This document shows, piece after piece, positions 51,411 to 59,896 of a stretch of 64,000 nucleotides of DNA. Below the pieces are notes generated by a model that had not been told where the DNA came from, did not search any database, and saw nothing but the letters and a program-made list of their open reading frames with translations. The position numbers and the translations under genes are program-made. Positions within the stretch are counted from its first letter, which is position 1, and each line of letters begins with the position of its first letter. This DNA comes from CAITSH01 sp945892985 (GTDB lineage: Bacteria; Pseudomonadota; Gammaproteobacteria; Burkholderiales; SG8-39). Location of the stretch: the NCBI GenBank assembly GCA_945892985.1, contig CAMDDU010000003.1, positions 1 to 64,000 of the forward strand. The letters are read 5' to 3'.

Positions 51411-52727
51411 ATGAAACCCATACACGTAGGTTTGCTTGGCATTGGCACCGTCGGCGCTGGCACCTGGACGGTCTTGTCGCGCAACCAGGAAGAAATCACC
51501 CGTCGCGCCGGCCGCGGCATTGTCATCACCAAGGTGGCCGACAAGGACCTTGAGCGCGCTAAAAAAATAACCGGCGGCAAAGTTGCGCTGACTGCGGATG
51601 CCAACGAGGTCGTCACCGACCCGGATATCGATATCGTCATTGAGCTCATCGGCGGCTACACCTTTGCCAAGGACATGGTGTTAAAGGCGATTGCCAATGG
51701 CAAGCACGTGGTCACCGCCAACAAGGCCTTGCTCGCCACCCATGGCAACGAGATTTTCGCCGCGGCGCAGAAAAAAGGCGTGATGGTGGCCTTCGAGGCC
51801 GCGGTTGCCGGGGGCGTGCCCATCATCAAGGCGCTGCGCGAAGGCCTGTCGGCCAACCGCATCGAATGGATCGCCGGCATCATCAATGGCACCTCCAACT
51901 TCATCCTGTCGGAAATGCGCGACAAGGGACTGTCATTCGACACCGTGCTGGCGCAGGCGCAAAAGCTCGGCTACGCCGAGGCGGACCCGACTTTCGACAT
52001 CGAAGGCATAGACGCCGCGCACAAGCTCACCATCATGTCGGCCATCGCCTTTGGCATTCCGATGCAGTTTGAAAAAGCCTACACCGAGGGCATTACCAAA
52101 CTGACGCAGGAGGACATCCGTTATGCCGAGCAGCTCGGTTACCGGATCAAGCTGCTGGGCATCACGCGCAAGACGGCAGAGGGCATTGAGCTGCGCGTGC
52201 ACCCGACGCTGATTCCGACGCGCCGGCTGATCGCCAACGTCGAGGGCGTGATGAACGCCATCCTGGTAAACGGCGACGCCGTCGGCGCCACCATGTACTA
52301 CGGCGCCGGCGCGGGCGCCGAGCCCACCGCCTCGGCGGTGGTGGCCGACCTGGTTGATGTGACGCGCATGCATACCGCCGATCCGGAGCAGCGTGTGCCG
52401 CACCTCGCCTTCCAGCCCGACCAGCTGGCGGCGACGGTAATCCTGCCGATGGAAGAGGTGGTGACTTCCTACTACCTGCGCATGCGCGTGCTCGACCGGC
52501 CCGGTGTGCTCGCCGATATCACGCGCATTCTTGCCGACGGCGCCATTTCCATCGACGCCATGGTGCAAAAAGAGCCCTCCGAGGGTGAAGAGCAAGTCGA
52601 CATCATCATGCTGACCCACCAGGCGCGCGAAAAACACGTCAACGCCGCCATTGCGGCAATTGAGAAGCTGCCCGTGGTGACCAGCAAGGTGACACGCATT
52701 CGCCTCGAGGAGCTCGGTAAAAGCTGA
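51411..52727 (+). CDS. hom: Homoserine dehydrogenase
   Basis: 438 residues. It reduces aspartate semialdehyde to homoserine in threonine and methionine synthesis. The NAD(P) fold begins VGLLGIGTVGAGTWTVL. TANKALLATHG, EAAVAGGVPIIKALREGLSAN and GTSNFILSEM, YAEADPTFDIEGIDAAHKL are catalytic-domain signatures. A C-terminal ACT domain (YYLRMRVLDRPGVLADITRI) allows feedback control by threonine. It overlaps thrC by one base. Confidence 0.97.
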   Translation: MKPIHVGLLGIGTVGAGTWTVLSRNQEEITRRAGRGIVITKVADKDLERAKKITGGKVALTADANEVVTDPDIDIVIELIGGYTFAKDMVLKAIANGKHVVTANKALLATHGNEIFAAAQKKGVMVAFEAAVAGGVPIIKALREGLSANRIEWIAGIINGTSNFILSEMRDKGLSFDTVLAQAQKLGYAEADPTFDIEGIDAAHKLTIMSAIAFGIPMQFEKAYTEGITKLTQEDIRYAEQLGYRIKLLGITRKTAEGIELRVHPTLIPTRRLIANVEGVMNAILVNGDAVGATMYYGAGAGAEPTASAVVADLVDVTRMHTADPEQRVPHLAFQPDQLAATVILPMEEVVTSYYLRMRVLDRPGVLADITRILADGAISIDAMVQKEPSEGEEQVDIIMLTHQAREKHVNAAIAAIEKLPVVTSKVTRIRLEELGKS

Positions 52728-54136
52728 TGCGTTACATCAGCACCCGCGGCGGCGGCACACCGCAGACTTTCACACAAATCCTGCTCGAGGGCCTGGCCCC
52801 GGACGGCGGCCTCTACCTGCCCGAAAGCTATCCGCAGGTTTCGGCGGCGGAACTGCAGGCCATGCGCAGCATGAATTACCGCGAGCTCGCCTTTGCCGTG
52901 CTGTCCAAGTTTGCCGATGACATTCCGGCGGCCGACCTCAAGGCGCTCATCGACAAGACCTATACCGCCGATGTCTATCGCAGCGAGGACATTACACCGC
53001 TGAAAACGCTTGAGCCCGGATTGCACCTGCTGTGTCTTTCGAACGGTCCGACCCTCGCATTTAAGGACATGGCCATGCAGTTGCTTGGCAACCTGTTCGA
53101 GTACGTGCTTGCGAAGCAGGGCCGGCAACTCAATATCCTTGGCGCCACCTCGGGTGATACCGGATCTGCGGCTGAGTACGCCATGCGTGGAAAAAAGGGC
53201 ATTCGCGTGTTCATGCTGTCGCCGCACGGCCGCATGAGCGCCTTCCAGAAGGCGCAGATGTACTCGCTGCAGGATGCCAATATCCACAATATCGCCGTCA
53301 AAGGCGTGTTTGATGATTGCCAGGACATCGTCAAGGCGGTGAGTGCCGATGCGGTGTTCAAGGCCAAGTGGAACATCGGCACGGTTAATTCGATCAACTG
53401 GGCACGCGTGGTCGCGCAGGTGGTGTATTACTTCAAGGGCTATTTTGCCGCCACCACGTCAAACGACCAGCAGGTGTCCTTTGCCGTGCCATCGGGCAAC
53501 TTCGGCAATGTTTGCGCCGGCTATATTGCCCGTTGCATGGGGCTGCCGGTAAGGCGCCTGGTGCTGGCGACCAACGAAAACAACATCCTCGACGAATTTT
53601 TTCGCACCGGCATCTACCGGGTTCGCAAGGGCGGCGAGGTGTTCGAGACTTCCAGTCCGTCGATGGATATTTCCAAGGCGTCGAATTTTGAGCGTTACGT
53701 CTTCGACATGGTCGGTCGTGATCCGGCGCGCTTGCGCGAACTGTGGCGCCAGCTCGATGCGACGGGAGAGTTTGATTTGTCGCATTCGGCCTATTTCAAG
53801 CACGTTGAGCAAAGCGGTTTTGTGTCGGACTTCAGCACTCACGCAGACCGCATCGCCACCATTCGCCGCGTCCACAAGGAGCACGGCGTCATTGTTGATA
53901 CACACACCGCCGACGGTATCAAGGTGGCGCAGGGTTTTCGCGAACCGGGCGTGCCCATGCTTTGCCTGGAGACCGCTCTGCCGGCCAAGTTCGCGGAAAC
54001 TATTCTGGAGGCGCTCGGACGCCCGCCGGAGCGTCCGGTCGGTTACGAGAATATCGAGGCCTTGCCGCAACGGGTCGAGATCATGCAAGCCGATGTGGCC
54101 GCGATCAAGGCTTACGTCGCCAGATATTCGGCCTGA
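52727..54136 (+). CDS. thrC: Threonine synthase
   Basis: 469 residues of the long (yeast/E. coli-like) threonine synthase type. It converts phosphohomoserine to threonine with PLP. The start MRYISTRGG, the PLP lysine in LSNGPTLAFKDMAMQ and the phosphate loop GATSGDTGSAAEYA are visible, together with GNFGNVCAGYIA and TADGIKVAQ near the end. It completes the alaA-hom-thrC run. Confidence 0.97.
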   Translation: MRYISTRGGGTPQTFTQILLEGLAPDGGLYLPESYPQVSAAELQAMRSMNYRELAFAVLSKFADDIPAADLKALIDKTYTADVYRSEDITPLKTLEPGLHLLCLSNGPTLAFKDMAMQLLGNLFEYVLAKQGRQLNILGATSGDTGSAAEYAMRGKKGIRVFMLSPHGRMSAFQKAQMYSLQDANIHNIAVKGVFDDCQDIVKAVSADAVFKAKWNIGTVNSINWARVVAQVVYYFKGYFAATTSNDQQVSFAVPSGNFGNVCAGYIARCMGLPVRRLVLATNENNILDEFFRTGIYRVRKGGEVFETSSPSMDISKASNFERYVFDMVGRDPARLRELWRQLDATGEFDLSHSAYFKHVEQSGFVSDFSTHADRIATIRRVHKEHGVIVDTHTADGIKVAQGFREPGVPMLCLETALPAKFAETILEALGRPPERPVGYENIEALPQRVEIMQADVAAIKAYVARYSA

Positions 54137-54223
54137 GTGCGGCAATGGCACTGGTGGAGCGTATCATCTGGAAACCCGCTCCAGTAGCGGCTTTGCGGTG
54201 CATTGAGGTGAGAGCGCAGTGCC

Positions 54224-54967
54224 ATGAACAGTCCTACTGAAAAAATTCGCCTGTCCAAGCTGATGTCCGAGCAGGGGCTTTGCTCGCGACGCGAGGCCGA
54301 TGCGTTTATCGAACGTGGCTTGGTGTTTGTCGATGGTGAGCGCATCACCGAACTTGGCACGCGTATTGATCCGTCGCAGAAAATAACCCTGGCCTCCGCG
54401 GCGATCAAAGACCAGAAATTGCAGGTCACCATACTGCTCAACAAACCCATCGGCTACGTGTCCGGGCAGCCCGAGGGCAAGCAGCGCCCGGCGGTGTCGA
54501 TCATCGACGAAGCCTCCCATTTTCAGGGGGATCGTTCGTCGATCCGGTTTTCGCCCATGCAGTTGCGCGGTATTGCGCCTGCCGGGCGCCTCGATATCGA
54601 CTCCAAGGGCTTGCTGGTGTTCACGCAGGACGGACGCATCGCCAAGCAGCTCATCGGCGAGAATTCGGGCATGGAAAAGGAATACCTGGTGCGCGTCACC
54701 GGCAAGCTCGATGCACGCGGACTTGGCCTGCTCAAACACGGACTGTTGCTCGATGGCGAGCCCCTCAAACCGGCCGTCGTGAACTGGCAAAATGAGGATC
54801 AGCTGCGGTTTATCCTGCGCCAGGGCAAGAAGCGGCAGATCCGCCGTATGTGCGAGCTGGTCGGACTCAAGGTTGTTGGACTCAAGCGCATCCGCATTGG
54901 CAAGGTCAGGCTGCATGACCTGCCCGAGGGGCAATGGCGCTATCTGCGCGATAACGAGAGTTTTTAG
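54224..54967 (+). CDS. RsuA/RluF-type pseudouridine synthase
   Basis: 247 residues. An N-terminal S4 RNA-binding domain (IRLSKLMSEQGLCSRREADAFI) is followed by the catalytic core with the Asp in PAGRLDIDSKGLLVFTQDG. RQGKKRQIRRMCELVGLKVVGL is the C-terminal signature of the RsuA/RluB/E/F family. It isomerises a uridine in rRNA or tRNA; it looks closest to RluF, but the target cannot be fixed by eye. It is ten bases ahead of the hydrolase gene. Confidence 0.9.
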   Translation: MNSPTEKIRLSKLMSEQGLCSRREADAFIERGLVFVDGERITELGTRIDPSQKITLASAAIKDQKLQVTILLNKPIGYVSGQPEGKQRPAVSIIDEASHFQGDRSSIRFSPMQLRGIAPAGRLDIDSKGLLVFTQDGRIAKQLIGENSGMEKEYLVRVTGKLDARGLGLLKHGLLLDGEPLKPAVVNWQNEDQLRFILRQGKKRQIRRMCELVGLKVVGLKRIRIGKVRLHDLPEGQWRYLRDNESF

Positions 54968-54976
54968 GGCCTGATC

Positions 54977-55810
54977 ATGCGCACCACCTTGGTCAGCATC
55001 GCCACCGACACCACGCCGCTGGACGGCGCCTTGTATGAGCCGGAGGGCCGTCCGGTTACCGGTGCGGTGCTGTTGTTTCACGGTAACACGATGAATTTTT
55101 ACACGGGTGCGCCTCGTTTCCTGCCGCCGTTGCTGACCGAGCTTGGTCTGCTCTGTCTCGCGTTTAATCGACGCGGGCATGACATTCTGGCCATACGCGA
55201 TAGCCGCGCCGCCGAGGGCGGTGCCCTGCAGCGCACGCACGAGGCCATCGAAGACAACCGTCTGGCCGCCGCTTGGCTGGCGGCGCGCGGGCAAGCCAAT
55301 CCGGTGGTTATCGGGCACAGCAATGGCGGTATGCTCGCGGTGCGCCACGTGGTGGATCATCCGCAGACACCTGCTTTGGTGCTGCTATCGGCGCATGGCG
55401 GCGGCACAGGTATGGTTCCGGGGGCGAGCAAGGCAGGCTTGCTCGCCGGTGACCGCCTCGATGAAATCACCGCACAGGCGCGGGCGCTGGTTGCCGACGG
55501 GCGCGGCGACACGCTGGTCTCGCTGCCAGGATGGTGGTACGTGGCGAGTGCGGCCAGTTTTCTTGATCTGCTGTCCGAATTGCCCGATACGCTGGCCCTT
55601 GCGCCGCATATCAGCTGTCCCTCCCTGTTTGTGCGCGGCGACCAGGAAGATCCCGCTCGTTATCCGGCGGAGGACTTCAAGCGAACATCACGCGGACCGT
55701 GCACGGTAAAAATCATCCCGGACTGCGACCATTTTTATCGCGGTCGCGAGGACATCGTTGCGGCGACAGTGGCCGGCTGGCTTGCGCTCATGCTCAGTCC
55801 GGGTGCCTGA
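54977..55810 (+). CDS. Alpha/beta hydrolase
   Basis: 277 residues of a serine-hydrolase fold. The oxyanion region is LLFHGNTMNFY, and the nucleophile Ser lies in VVIGHSNGGMLAV near 115. A catalytic Asp and His are suggested by VRGDQEDPARYP near 225 and DCDHFYRGREDI near 255. No signal peptide. Substrate unknown. It is probably co-transcribed with the pseudouridine synthase upstream and arfB downstream. Confidence 0.85.
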   Translation: MRTTLVSIATDTTPLDGALYEPEGRPVTGAVLLFHGNTMNFYTGAPRFLPPLLTELGLLCLAFNRRGHDILAIRDSRAAEGGALQRTHEAIEDNRLAAAWLAARGQANPVVIGHSNGGMLAVRHVVDHPQTPALVLLSAHGGGTGMVPGASKAGLLAGDRLDEITAQARALVADGRGDTLVSLPGWWYVASAASFLDLLSELPDTLALAPHISCPSLFVRGDQEDPARYPAEDFKRTSRGPCTVKIIPDCDHFYRGREDIVAATVAGWLALMLSPGA

Positions 55811-55860
55811 GCGCCGGCGAGTCTGAGAACCTGAGAGCTTTAGAGCCGGAGAGTCCGAGC

Positions 55861-56274
55861 ATGCTCGAGATCAAAACAGGGGTTGAAATCGCCGACAGTG
55901 AATTTGAGCTGACGGCAACCCGCTCCCAGGGAGCAGGCGGACAAAACGTCAACAAGGTGTCGAGCGCCATTCATCTGCGCTTTGATATTGCGGCCTCGTC
56001 CCTGCCCGAAGCCTGGAAGGAGCGCCTGCTCAAACTGGGTGACTCACGCATCACCGGCGAGGGCGTTGTGGTGATCAAGGCGCAACAACATCGCAGCCAG
56101 GAACTCAACCGCACCGAGGCCTTGCAGCGCCTGCGCGAGCTGATCCTGCGCGTTTCCACGGTACCGAAAAAGCGCCGCCCGACCAAGCCGAGCAAAAGCG
56201 CGAAACGTAAGCGTGTGGACAGCAAAGTTCTGCGCGGCAAGATCAAGGCGACGCGGGGCAGGGTGAGCGACTAG
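55861..56274 (+). CDS. arfB: Alternative ribosome-rescue factor ArfB
   Basis: 137 residues from the ATG at 55861. It hydrolyses peptidyl-tRNA on ribosomes stalled at the end of a broken mRNA. The catalytic GGQ is in RSQGAGGQNVNKVSSAIHLR near residue 27. The C-terminal tail is very basic (KKRRPTKPSKSAKRKR) and is expected to enter the empty mRNA channel. An upstream open extension in the same frame overlaps the hydrolase gene and is not coding. The repeat array follows directly. Confidence 0.93.
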   Translation: MLEIKTGVEIADSEFELTATRSQGAGGQNVNKVSSAIHLRFDIAASSLPEAWKERLLKLGDSRITGEGVVVIKAQQHRSQELNRTEALQRLRELILRVSTVPKKRRPTKPSKSAKRKRVDSKVLRGKIKATRGRVSD

Positions 56275-56491
56275 CGCTCGGTGACCGGCTGAAAACCCGC
56301 GCCAATAGGGCGTTTCCGGCGACCTCTCCTGTCATTGCGAGGCGCGCAGCGACGAAGCAATCTGGTCGCCGCCGCGGCGCAGGCAATCGCCCATCGTCTC
56401 GTCGCCGCCGCGCAGGCAATCTCGTCGCCGCCGCGCAGGCAATCGCCCGTCGACGAGATTGCTGCGCGCGCAATGACAAGGTAGTGGGTTG

Positions 56492-56567
56492 TCAGCGAAG
56501 GGCTGCGACCGGCTCCGCAGCCGCCAACGCCGTGACGCGGCGCATGCGGTCTATCAGTTCCGGCCAG
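56492..56567 (-). pseudogene. Copied 3' end of yqgE, copy A
   Basis: On the minus strand this reads WPELIDRMRRVTALAAAEP, then VAALR and TGA. It matches the end of YqgE (WPELIGRMRSVTALAAVEP) with about three changes and an intact frame. There is no start codon or upstream coding part. Confidence 0.88.
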
Positions 56568-56699
56568 TAGGGCGTTTCCGGCCATCTCTCCTGTCATTGC
56601 GAGGCGCGCAGCGACGAAGCAATCTGGTCGCCGCCGCGCAGACAATCGCCCGTCAACGAGATTGCTTCGCTGCGCTCGCAATGACAAGGTGTCGGGTTG

Positions 56700-56775
56700 T
56701 CAGCGAAGGCCTGCGACCGGTTCCACCGCCGCCAACGCCGTGATGCGGCGCATGCGGCCTATCAGTTCCGGCCAG
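56700..56775 (-). pseudogene. Copied 3' end of yqgE, copy B
   Basis: On the minus strand this reads WPELIGRMRRITALAAVEP, then VAGLR and TGA. It is again the YqgE C-terminus with a few changes and no frameshift. It lies 208 bases from copy A and 241 from the real gene end, whose stop is TAA instead. Confidence 0.88.
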
Positions 56776-56940
56776 TAGGGCGTTTCCGGCCATCTCTCCT
56801 GTCATTGCGAGGCGCGCAGCGACGAAGCAATCTGGTCGCCGCCGCGCAGACACTCGCCTGTCGTCTCGTCGCCGCCGCGCAGGCAATCGCCCGTCAATGA
56901 GATTGCTTCGCTGCGCTCGCAATGACAAGCTAGCGGGTTT

Positions 56941-57561
56941 TTAGCGAAGGGCTGCGACCGGCTCCACCGCCGCCAATGCGGTGACGCTGCGCATGCGGCC
57001 TATCAGTTCCGGCCAGAGCTTGTCCATGTCGGTGCGAAACAGCGTCGCGGCATCCGCTTCAAGGACATGCCAGGCGCCGCGTTCGATTTCGCTGCGCAAC
57101 TGCCCCGGCTGCCAGCCCGAGTAACCAATGTAGAAGCGGATTTTTGTCGGCGGCTTGGCCATCAATGCCTCGACCGCTTCCGGATGCAGGGCGAGGTTTA
57201 CGCCCGGTAGCATGGCAAACGACTGGCCGAGTTTTTCTGCACCCTGGCCGCCGCCATCGGCCTGATACAGCGCAACGATCCCACCGTCCTCGACCGGTCC
57301 GCCGAAGTAGATGGGGTCGGTGAAGGGCTTGAGTTTCTCGTTGCCCGGCAGGAGGCCAGCCAGAGATTGGCTGGTCGGCCGATTAATGACGACGCCGATG
57401 GCCGCGCCACTGCCGTCCTGTGTCACCAGCACCACCGATTCACTGAAATTCGGGTCCGCCATGGCGGGCTTGGCAACCAGCAGCAAGCCTTGCGCCAGCG
57501 CCGCGCCTGCAACGCAGGCGAGAAGGCCGCCGAGCAGGGCTGCGGTGGTGGTGGCTTTCAT
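56941..57561 (-). CDS. yqgE: YqgE/AlgH family protein with signal peptide
   Basis: 206 residues. The family core GLLLVAKPAMADPNFSESVV, GVVINRPT, YFGGPVEDGG and FYIGYSGWQPGQL is complete. Unlike most YqgE proteins it starts with a hydrophobic signal-like segment (LLGGLLACVAGAALA), so it may be exported. The biochemical role of the family is unsettled. Its last 25 codons are repeated twice in the array downstream. The start overlaps tag by four bases. Confidence 0.9.
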   Translation of the reverse strand: MKATTTAALLGGLLACVAGAALAQGLLLVAKPAMADPNFSESVVLVTQDGSGAAIGVVINRPTSQSLAGLLPGNEKLKPFTDPIYFGGPVEDGGIVALYQADGGGQGAEKLGQSFAMLPGVNLALHPEAVEALMAKPPTKIRFYIGYSGWQPGQLRSEIERGAWHVLEADAATLFRTDMDKLWPELIGRMRSVTALAAVEPVAALR

Positions 57562-58148
57562 CCGCGCTCGCCGAGTGTGGCGTGACGGAAGCAGCTTGTG
57601 AGGTGGTCGTTGACCATGCCTGTGGCCTGCATGAAGGCGTACATGATGGTCGATCCGACGAAGGTGAATCCGCGTCGTTTCAGGTCTTTGCTCATGCTCT
57701 CCGAAACGGCAGTGCTGGCGGGGACGGTTTTCATGCCACAGCGTTTGTGTTGCAGGGTTTTGCCGCCGACGAAGCGCCAGATATAGGCATCAAAGGAGCC
57801 GAATTCTTTTTGCACCAGCAAAAACGCCCGCGCATTTTTTACCGTGCCCTCGATCTTGAGCCGGTTGCGCACAATGCCGGCGTCCTGCATCAGCGCGGCG
57901 ATTTTTCGGGCGTCAAAATGCGCTATTTTCGCAGCGTCAAAGTTGGCGAAGGCCTTGCGGTAGTTGTCGCGTTTTTTTAACACGGTTGACCAGGACAGGC
58001 CGGCCTGTGCGGTTTCGAGGATGAGCATTTCGAACAGCATGGTGTCATCGTGCTGCGGCACGCCCCATTCGGTGTCGTGATAGGCGATGTATTGGGCAAA
58101 CCCCAGGCACCAGGGGCAGCGTGAAGGAACGGAATTTTGGTCGGTCAT
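57558..58148 (-). CDS. tag: DNA-3-methyladenine glycosylase I
   Basis: 196 residues. It excises 3-methyladenine from DNA. RCPWCLGFAQYIAYHDTEWGVP holds the first zinc Cys and the conserved Trp/Glu region, and ETAQAGLSWSTVLKKRDNYR is the Tag signature. C-terminal zinc ligands are in NDHLTSCFRH. This is the second 3-methyladenine glycosylase in the window, unrelated in family to the AlkA-type gene at 7.5 kb. Confidence 0.95.
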   Translation of the reverse strand: MTDQNSVPSRCPWCLGFAQYIAYHDTEWGVPQHDDTMLFEMLILETAQAGLSWSTVLKKRDNYRKAFANFDAAKIAHFDARKIAALMQDAGIVRNRLKIEGTVKNARAFLLVQKEFGSFDAYIWRFVGGKTLQHKRCGMKTVPASTAVSESMSKDLKRRGFTFVGSTIMYAFMQATGMVNDHLTSCFRHATLGERG

Positions 58149-58259
58149 TAGACTGTATATTAGGCTGTAATATTTGTTTAACAGGCAGACGGCATACTCG
58201 CTCCGTACAGAGGAGCAGGTCCAGTCGCAAGTTCAGAAGCGCCATCAAGAGGAGTCGGA

Positions 58260-59252
58260 ATGTTAAACCGTATCGTGTCGTCAGTCATAAGCGGCCTCGC
58301 TGCTTTTTCGATGTTGGCGTTTTCGCCCTTGGCCCATGCGCAGGCCCAAACGCAAGCCTGGCCGACAAAACCCGTTCGCCTGATTGTGCCCTTCCCGCCC
58401 GGTGGCGGTACCGATGCTTTTGCGCGACCGCTGGCAGCACGCTTGTCGCTGCTACTGGGGCAGCAATTCATCATCGACAGCAGAGGCGGTGCGGGTGGCA
58501 ACATCGGCGCCGACCTCGCGGCCAAGTCCGCGCCAGACGGCTATACCTTTTTGCTCGGTGCGGTGCATCATACCGTGGCCGTGAGCGCCTACAAGAACCT
58601 GGCCTATGACCTGGAAAAAGATCTGATCCCGGTCACCGGCGTGGGCTATGTGCCCGATGTGCTGGTGGTGAGCGCAAAATTGCCGGCGCAGAACATACGC
58701 GAGCTCATCACCTATTCCAAGGCCAATCCAGGCAAGGTCAATTACGGATCCTCAGGCAACGGCACGACGCGCCACCTTGCCGGGGAAATCTTCAACACCC
58801 TCACCGGTACCAGCATGATTCACGTTCCCTACAAGGGTTCGGGCCCAGCCATGACCGGCCTGCTGGGTAGCGAGATCGATCTGATATTCGAGGGCCTGGG
58901 CAGCGCCTCCTCGCACATCCGCGCCGGCAAGATCCGCGCGCTGGCGGTAACCTCGCCAAAACGCTCGCCGGCCTTTCCCGACATCCCGACCATGGCCGAG
59001 GCGGGCGTTCCCGGTTTTGAGTCACTCTCCTGGTACGGCCTGTGGGCGCCGGCTGGAACGCCGCGAGAGATCATGCTCAGGCTGCAGCAAGAAACCGCCA
59101 AGGCGCTCGCCACACCGGAACTCAAGGCCATCTGGGCATTGCAGGGCGCGGAGCCCGGCGGCGAGCCGGCCGATCAGTTCGCCAGACTGGTTCACGCCGA
59201 AGTGGAAAAATGGGGCAAGGTGGTGCGGCAGAACAAGGTGACGATAGACTAA
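58260..59252 (+). CDS. Tripartite tricarboxylate transporter (Bug/TctC) binding protein
   Basis: 330 residues with a signal peptide (VISGLAAFSMLAFSPLAHAQAQ). The mature protein starts WPTKPVRLIVPFPPGGGTDAFARPLA, the hallmark of TctC/Bug solute receptors, and contains GAGGNIGADLAAKSAPDGYT and HVPYKGSGPAMTGLLGSEID. Such receptors bind small carboxylates or related compounds for TctAB uptake or signalling. No tctAB lies in the window. It is 16 bases upstream of nitrile hydratase alpha, so it may bind a nitrile, amide or acid used by that pathway. Confidence 0.93.
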   Translation: MLNRIVSSVISGLAAFSMLAFSPLAHAQAQTQAWPTKPVRLIVPFPPGGGTDAFARPLAARLSLLLGQQFIIDSRGGAGGNIGADLAAKSAPDGYTFLLGAVHHTVAVSAYKNLAYDLEKDLIPVTGVGYVPDVLVVSAKLPAQNIRELITYSKANPGKVNYGSSGNGTTRHLAGEIFNTLTGTSMIHVPYKGSGPAMTGLLGSEIDLIFEGLGSASSHIRAGKIRALAVTSPKRSPAFPDIPTMAEAGVPGFESLSWYGLWAPAGTPREIMLRLQQETAKALATPELKAIWALQGAEPGGEPADQFARLVHAEVEKWGKVVRQNKVTID

Positions 59253-59268
59253 TTCCGGAGCAAGGATC

Positions 59269-59865
59269 ATGACCGAACCGGGCCACCCGCAGCAAAGAAC
59301 CGCCACAGTCGAGCAACGCGTCGACGCCATCCAGTCGGTGCTCGAAGAGCGGGGCATGAAGCCGGCCGAATTCATCGAGCAAGCCAATCACCTGGTCGAG
59401 GAACAGTGGCTGCCGCACAACGGCGCGCGTGTGGTGGCCAAGGCCTGGACCGATGCCGACTTCCGCCGACGCCTGTTCGCCAACGGCCGTGACGCTGTCA
59501 CCGAACTGGGGCTGGAGATGCCGCGCCACCACCGGCACCTGGTTGTGCTGGAGAACACGCCGACAGTACACAACGTCATTTGCTGCACCCTGTGTTCGTG
59601 CACCGCTTTTACCATCATCGGACTGCCGCCAGACTGGTACAAAGACCTGGAATACCGCGCCCGCGTGGTGCGCGAGTCGCGCACCGTGCTCAGGGAAATG
59701 GGCCTCACCCTGCCGCCGGAAATGGAGGTCCGCGTCTGGGACACCACGGCCGACACGCGCTATATGGTGCTGCCGGTGCAGCCACCCGGGACACTGGGCT
59801 GGACCGAGGTAAAACTTGCGCAAATCGTCAGCAAGGAATCAATGATAGGCGTCGCGCGGCTTTAG
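59269..59865 (+). CDS. nthA: Nitrile hydratase subunit alpha
   Basis: 198 residues. With the beta subunit it hydrates nitriles to amides. The metal site is C-T-L-C-S-C in VICCTLCSCTAFTI near residue 105; the last two Cys are normally oxidised to sulfinic and sulfenic forms. Thr in the second position indicates cobalt. The following GLPPDWYKDLEYRARVVRES and the alpha-before-beta order look more like iron-type enzymes, so the metal is not certain. The N-terminal helix (RVDAIQSVLEERGMKPAEFI) is normal. Confidence 0.93.
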   Translation: MTEPGHPQQRTATVEQRVDAIQSVLEERGMKPAEFIEQANHLVEEQWLPHNGARVVAKAWTDADFRRRLFANGRDAVTELGLEMPRHHRHLVVLENTPTVHNVICCTLCSCTAFTIIGLPPDWYKDLEYRARVVRESRTVLREMGLTLPPEMEVRVWDTTADTRYMVLPVQPPGTLGWTEVKLAQIVSKESMIGVARL

Positions 59866-59896
59866 CTTTTCAGGATATAGGATAAGAGGTTCAGTC

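Larger units (their letters stand above)
56301..56940. repeat. Array of three palindromic repeats alternating with copied yqgE ends
   Basis: Three imperfect palindromes lie at 56331-56477, 56593-56686 and 56801-56926. Each starts GTCATTGCGAGGCGCGCAGC and ends in the complement CGCTCGCAATGAC or a variant. Their inner parts contain GTCGCCGCCGCGCAGGCAATC micro-repeats in varying number. Each is preceded by AGGGCGTTTCCGG. Between them lie two copies of the last 25 codons of yqgE. The palindromes belong to the common bacterial class of dispersed TCATTGCGAG repeats. They could end transcription between the convergent arfB and yqgE. Confidence 0.9.

Noticed and set aside
54164..55360. 398-codon open frame on the minus strand
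   Set aside because: It is antisense to the pseudouridine synthase and hydrolase genes and has no recognisable motif.
56301..56940. CRISPR-like array
   Set aside because: The units are long palindromes and copied coding ends of unequal size. There are no short identical repeats with unique spacers and no cas genes.
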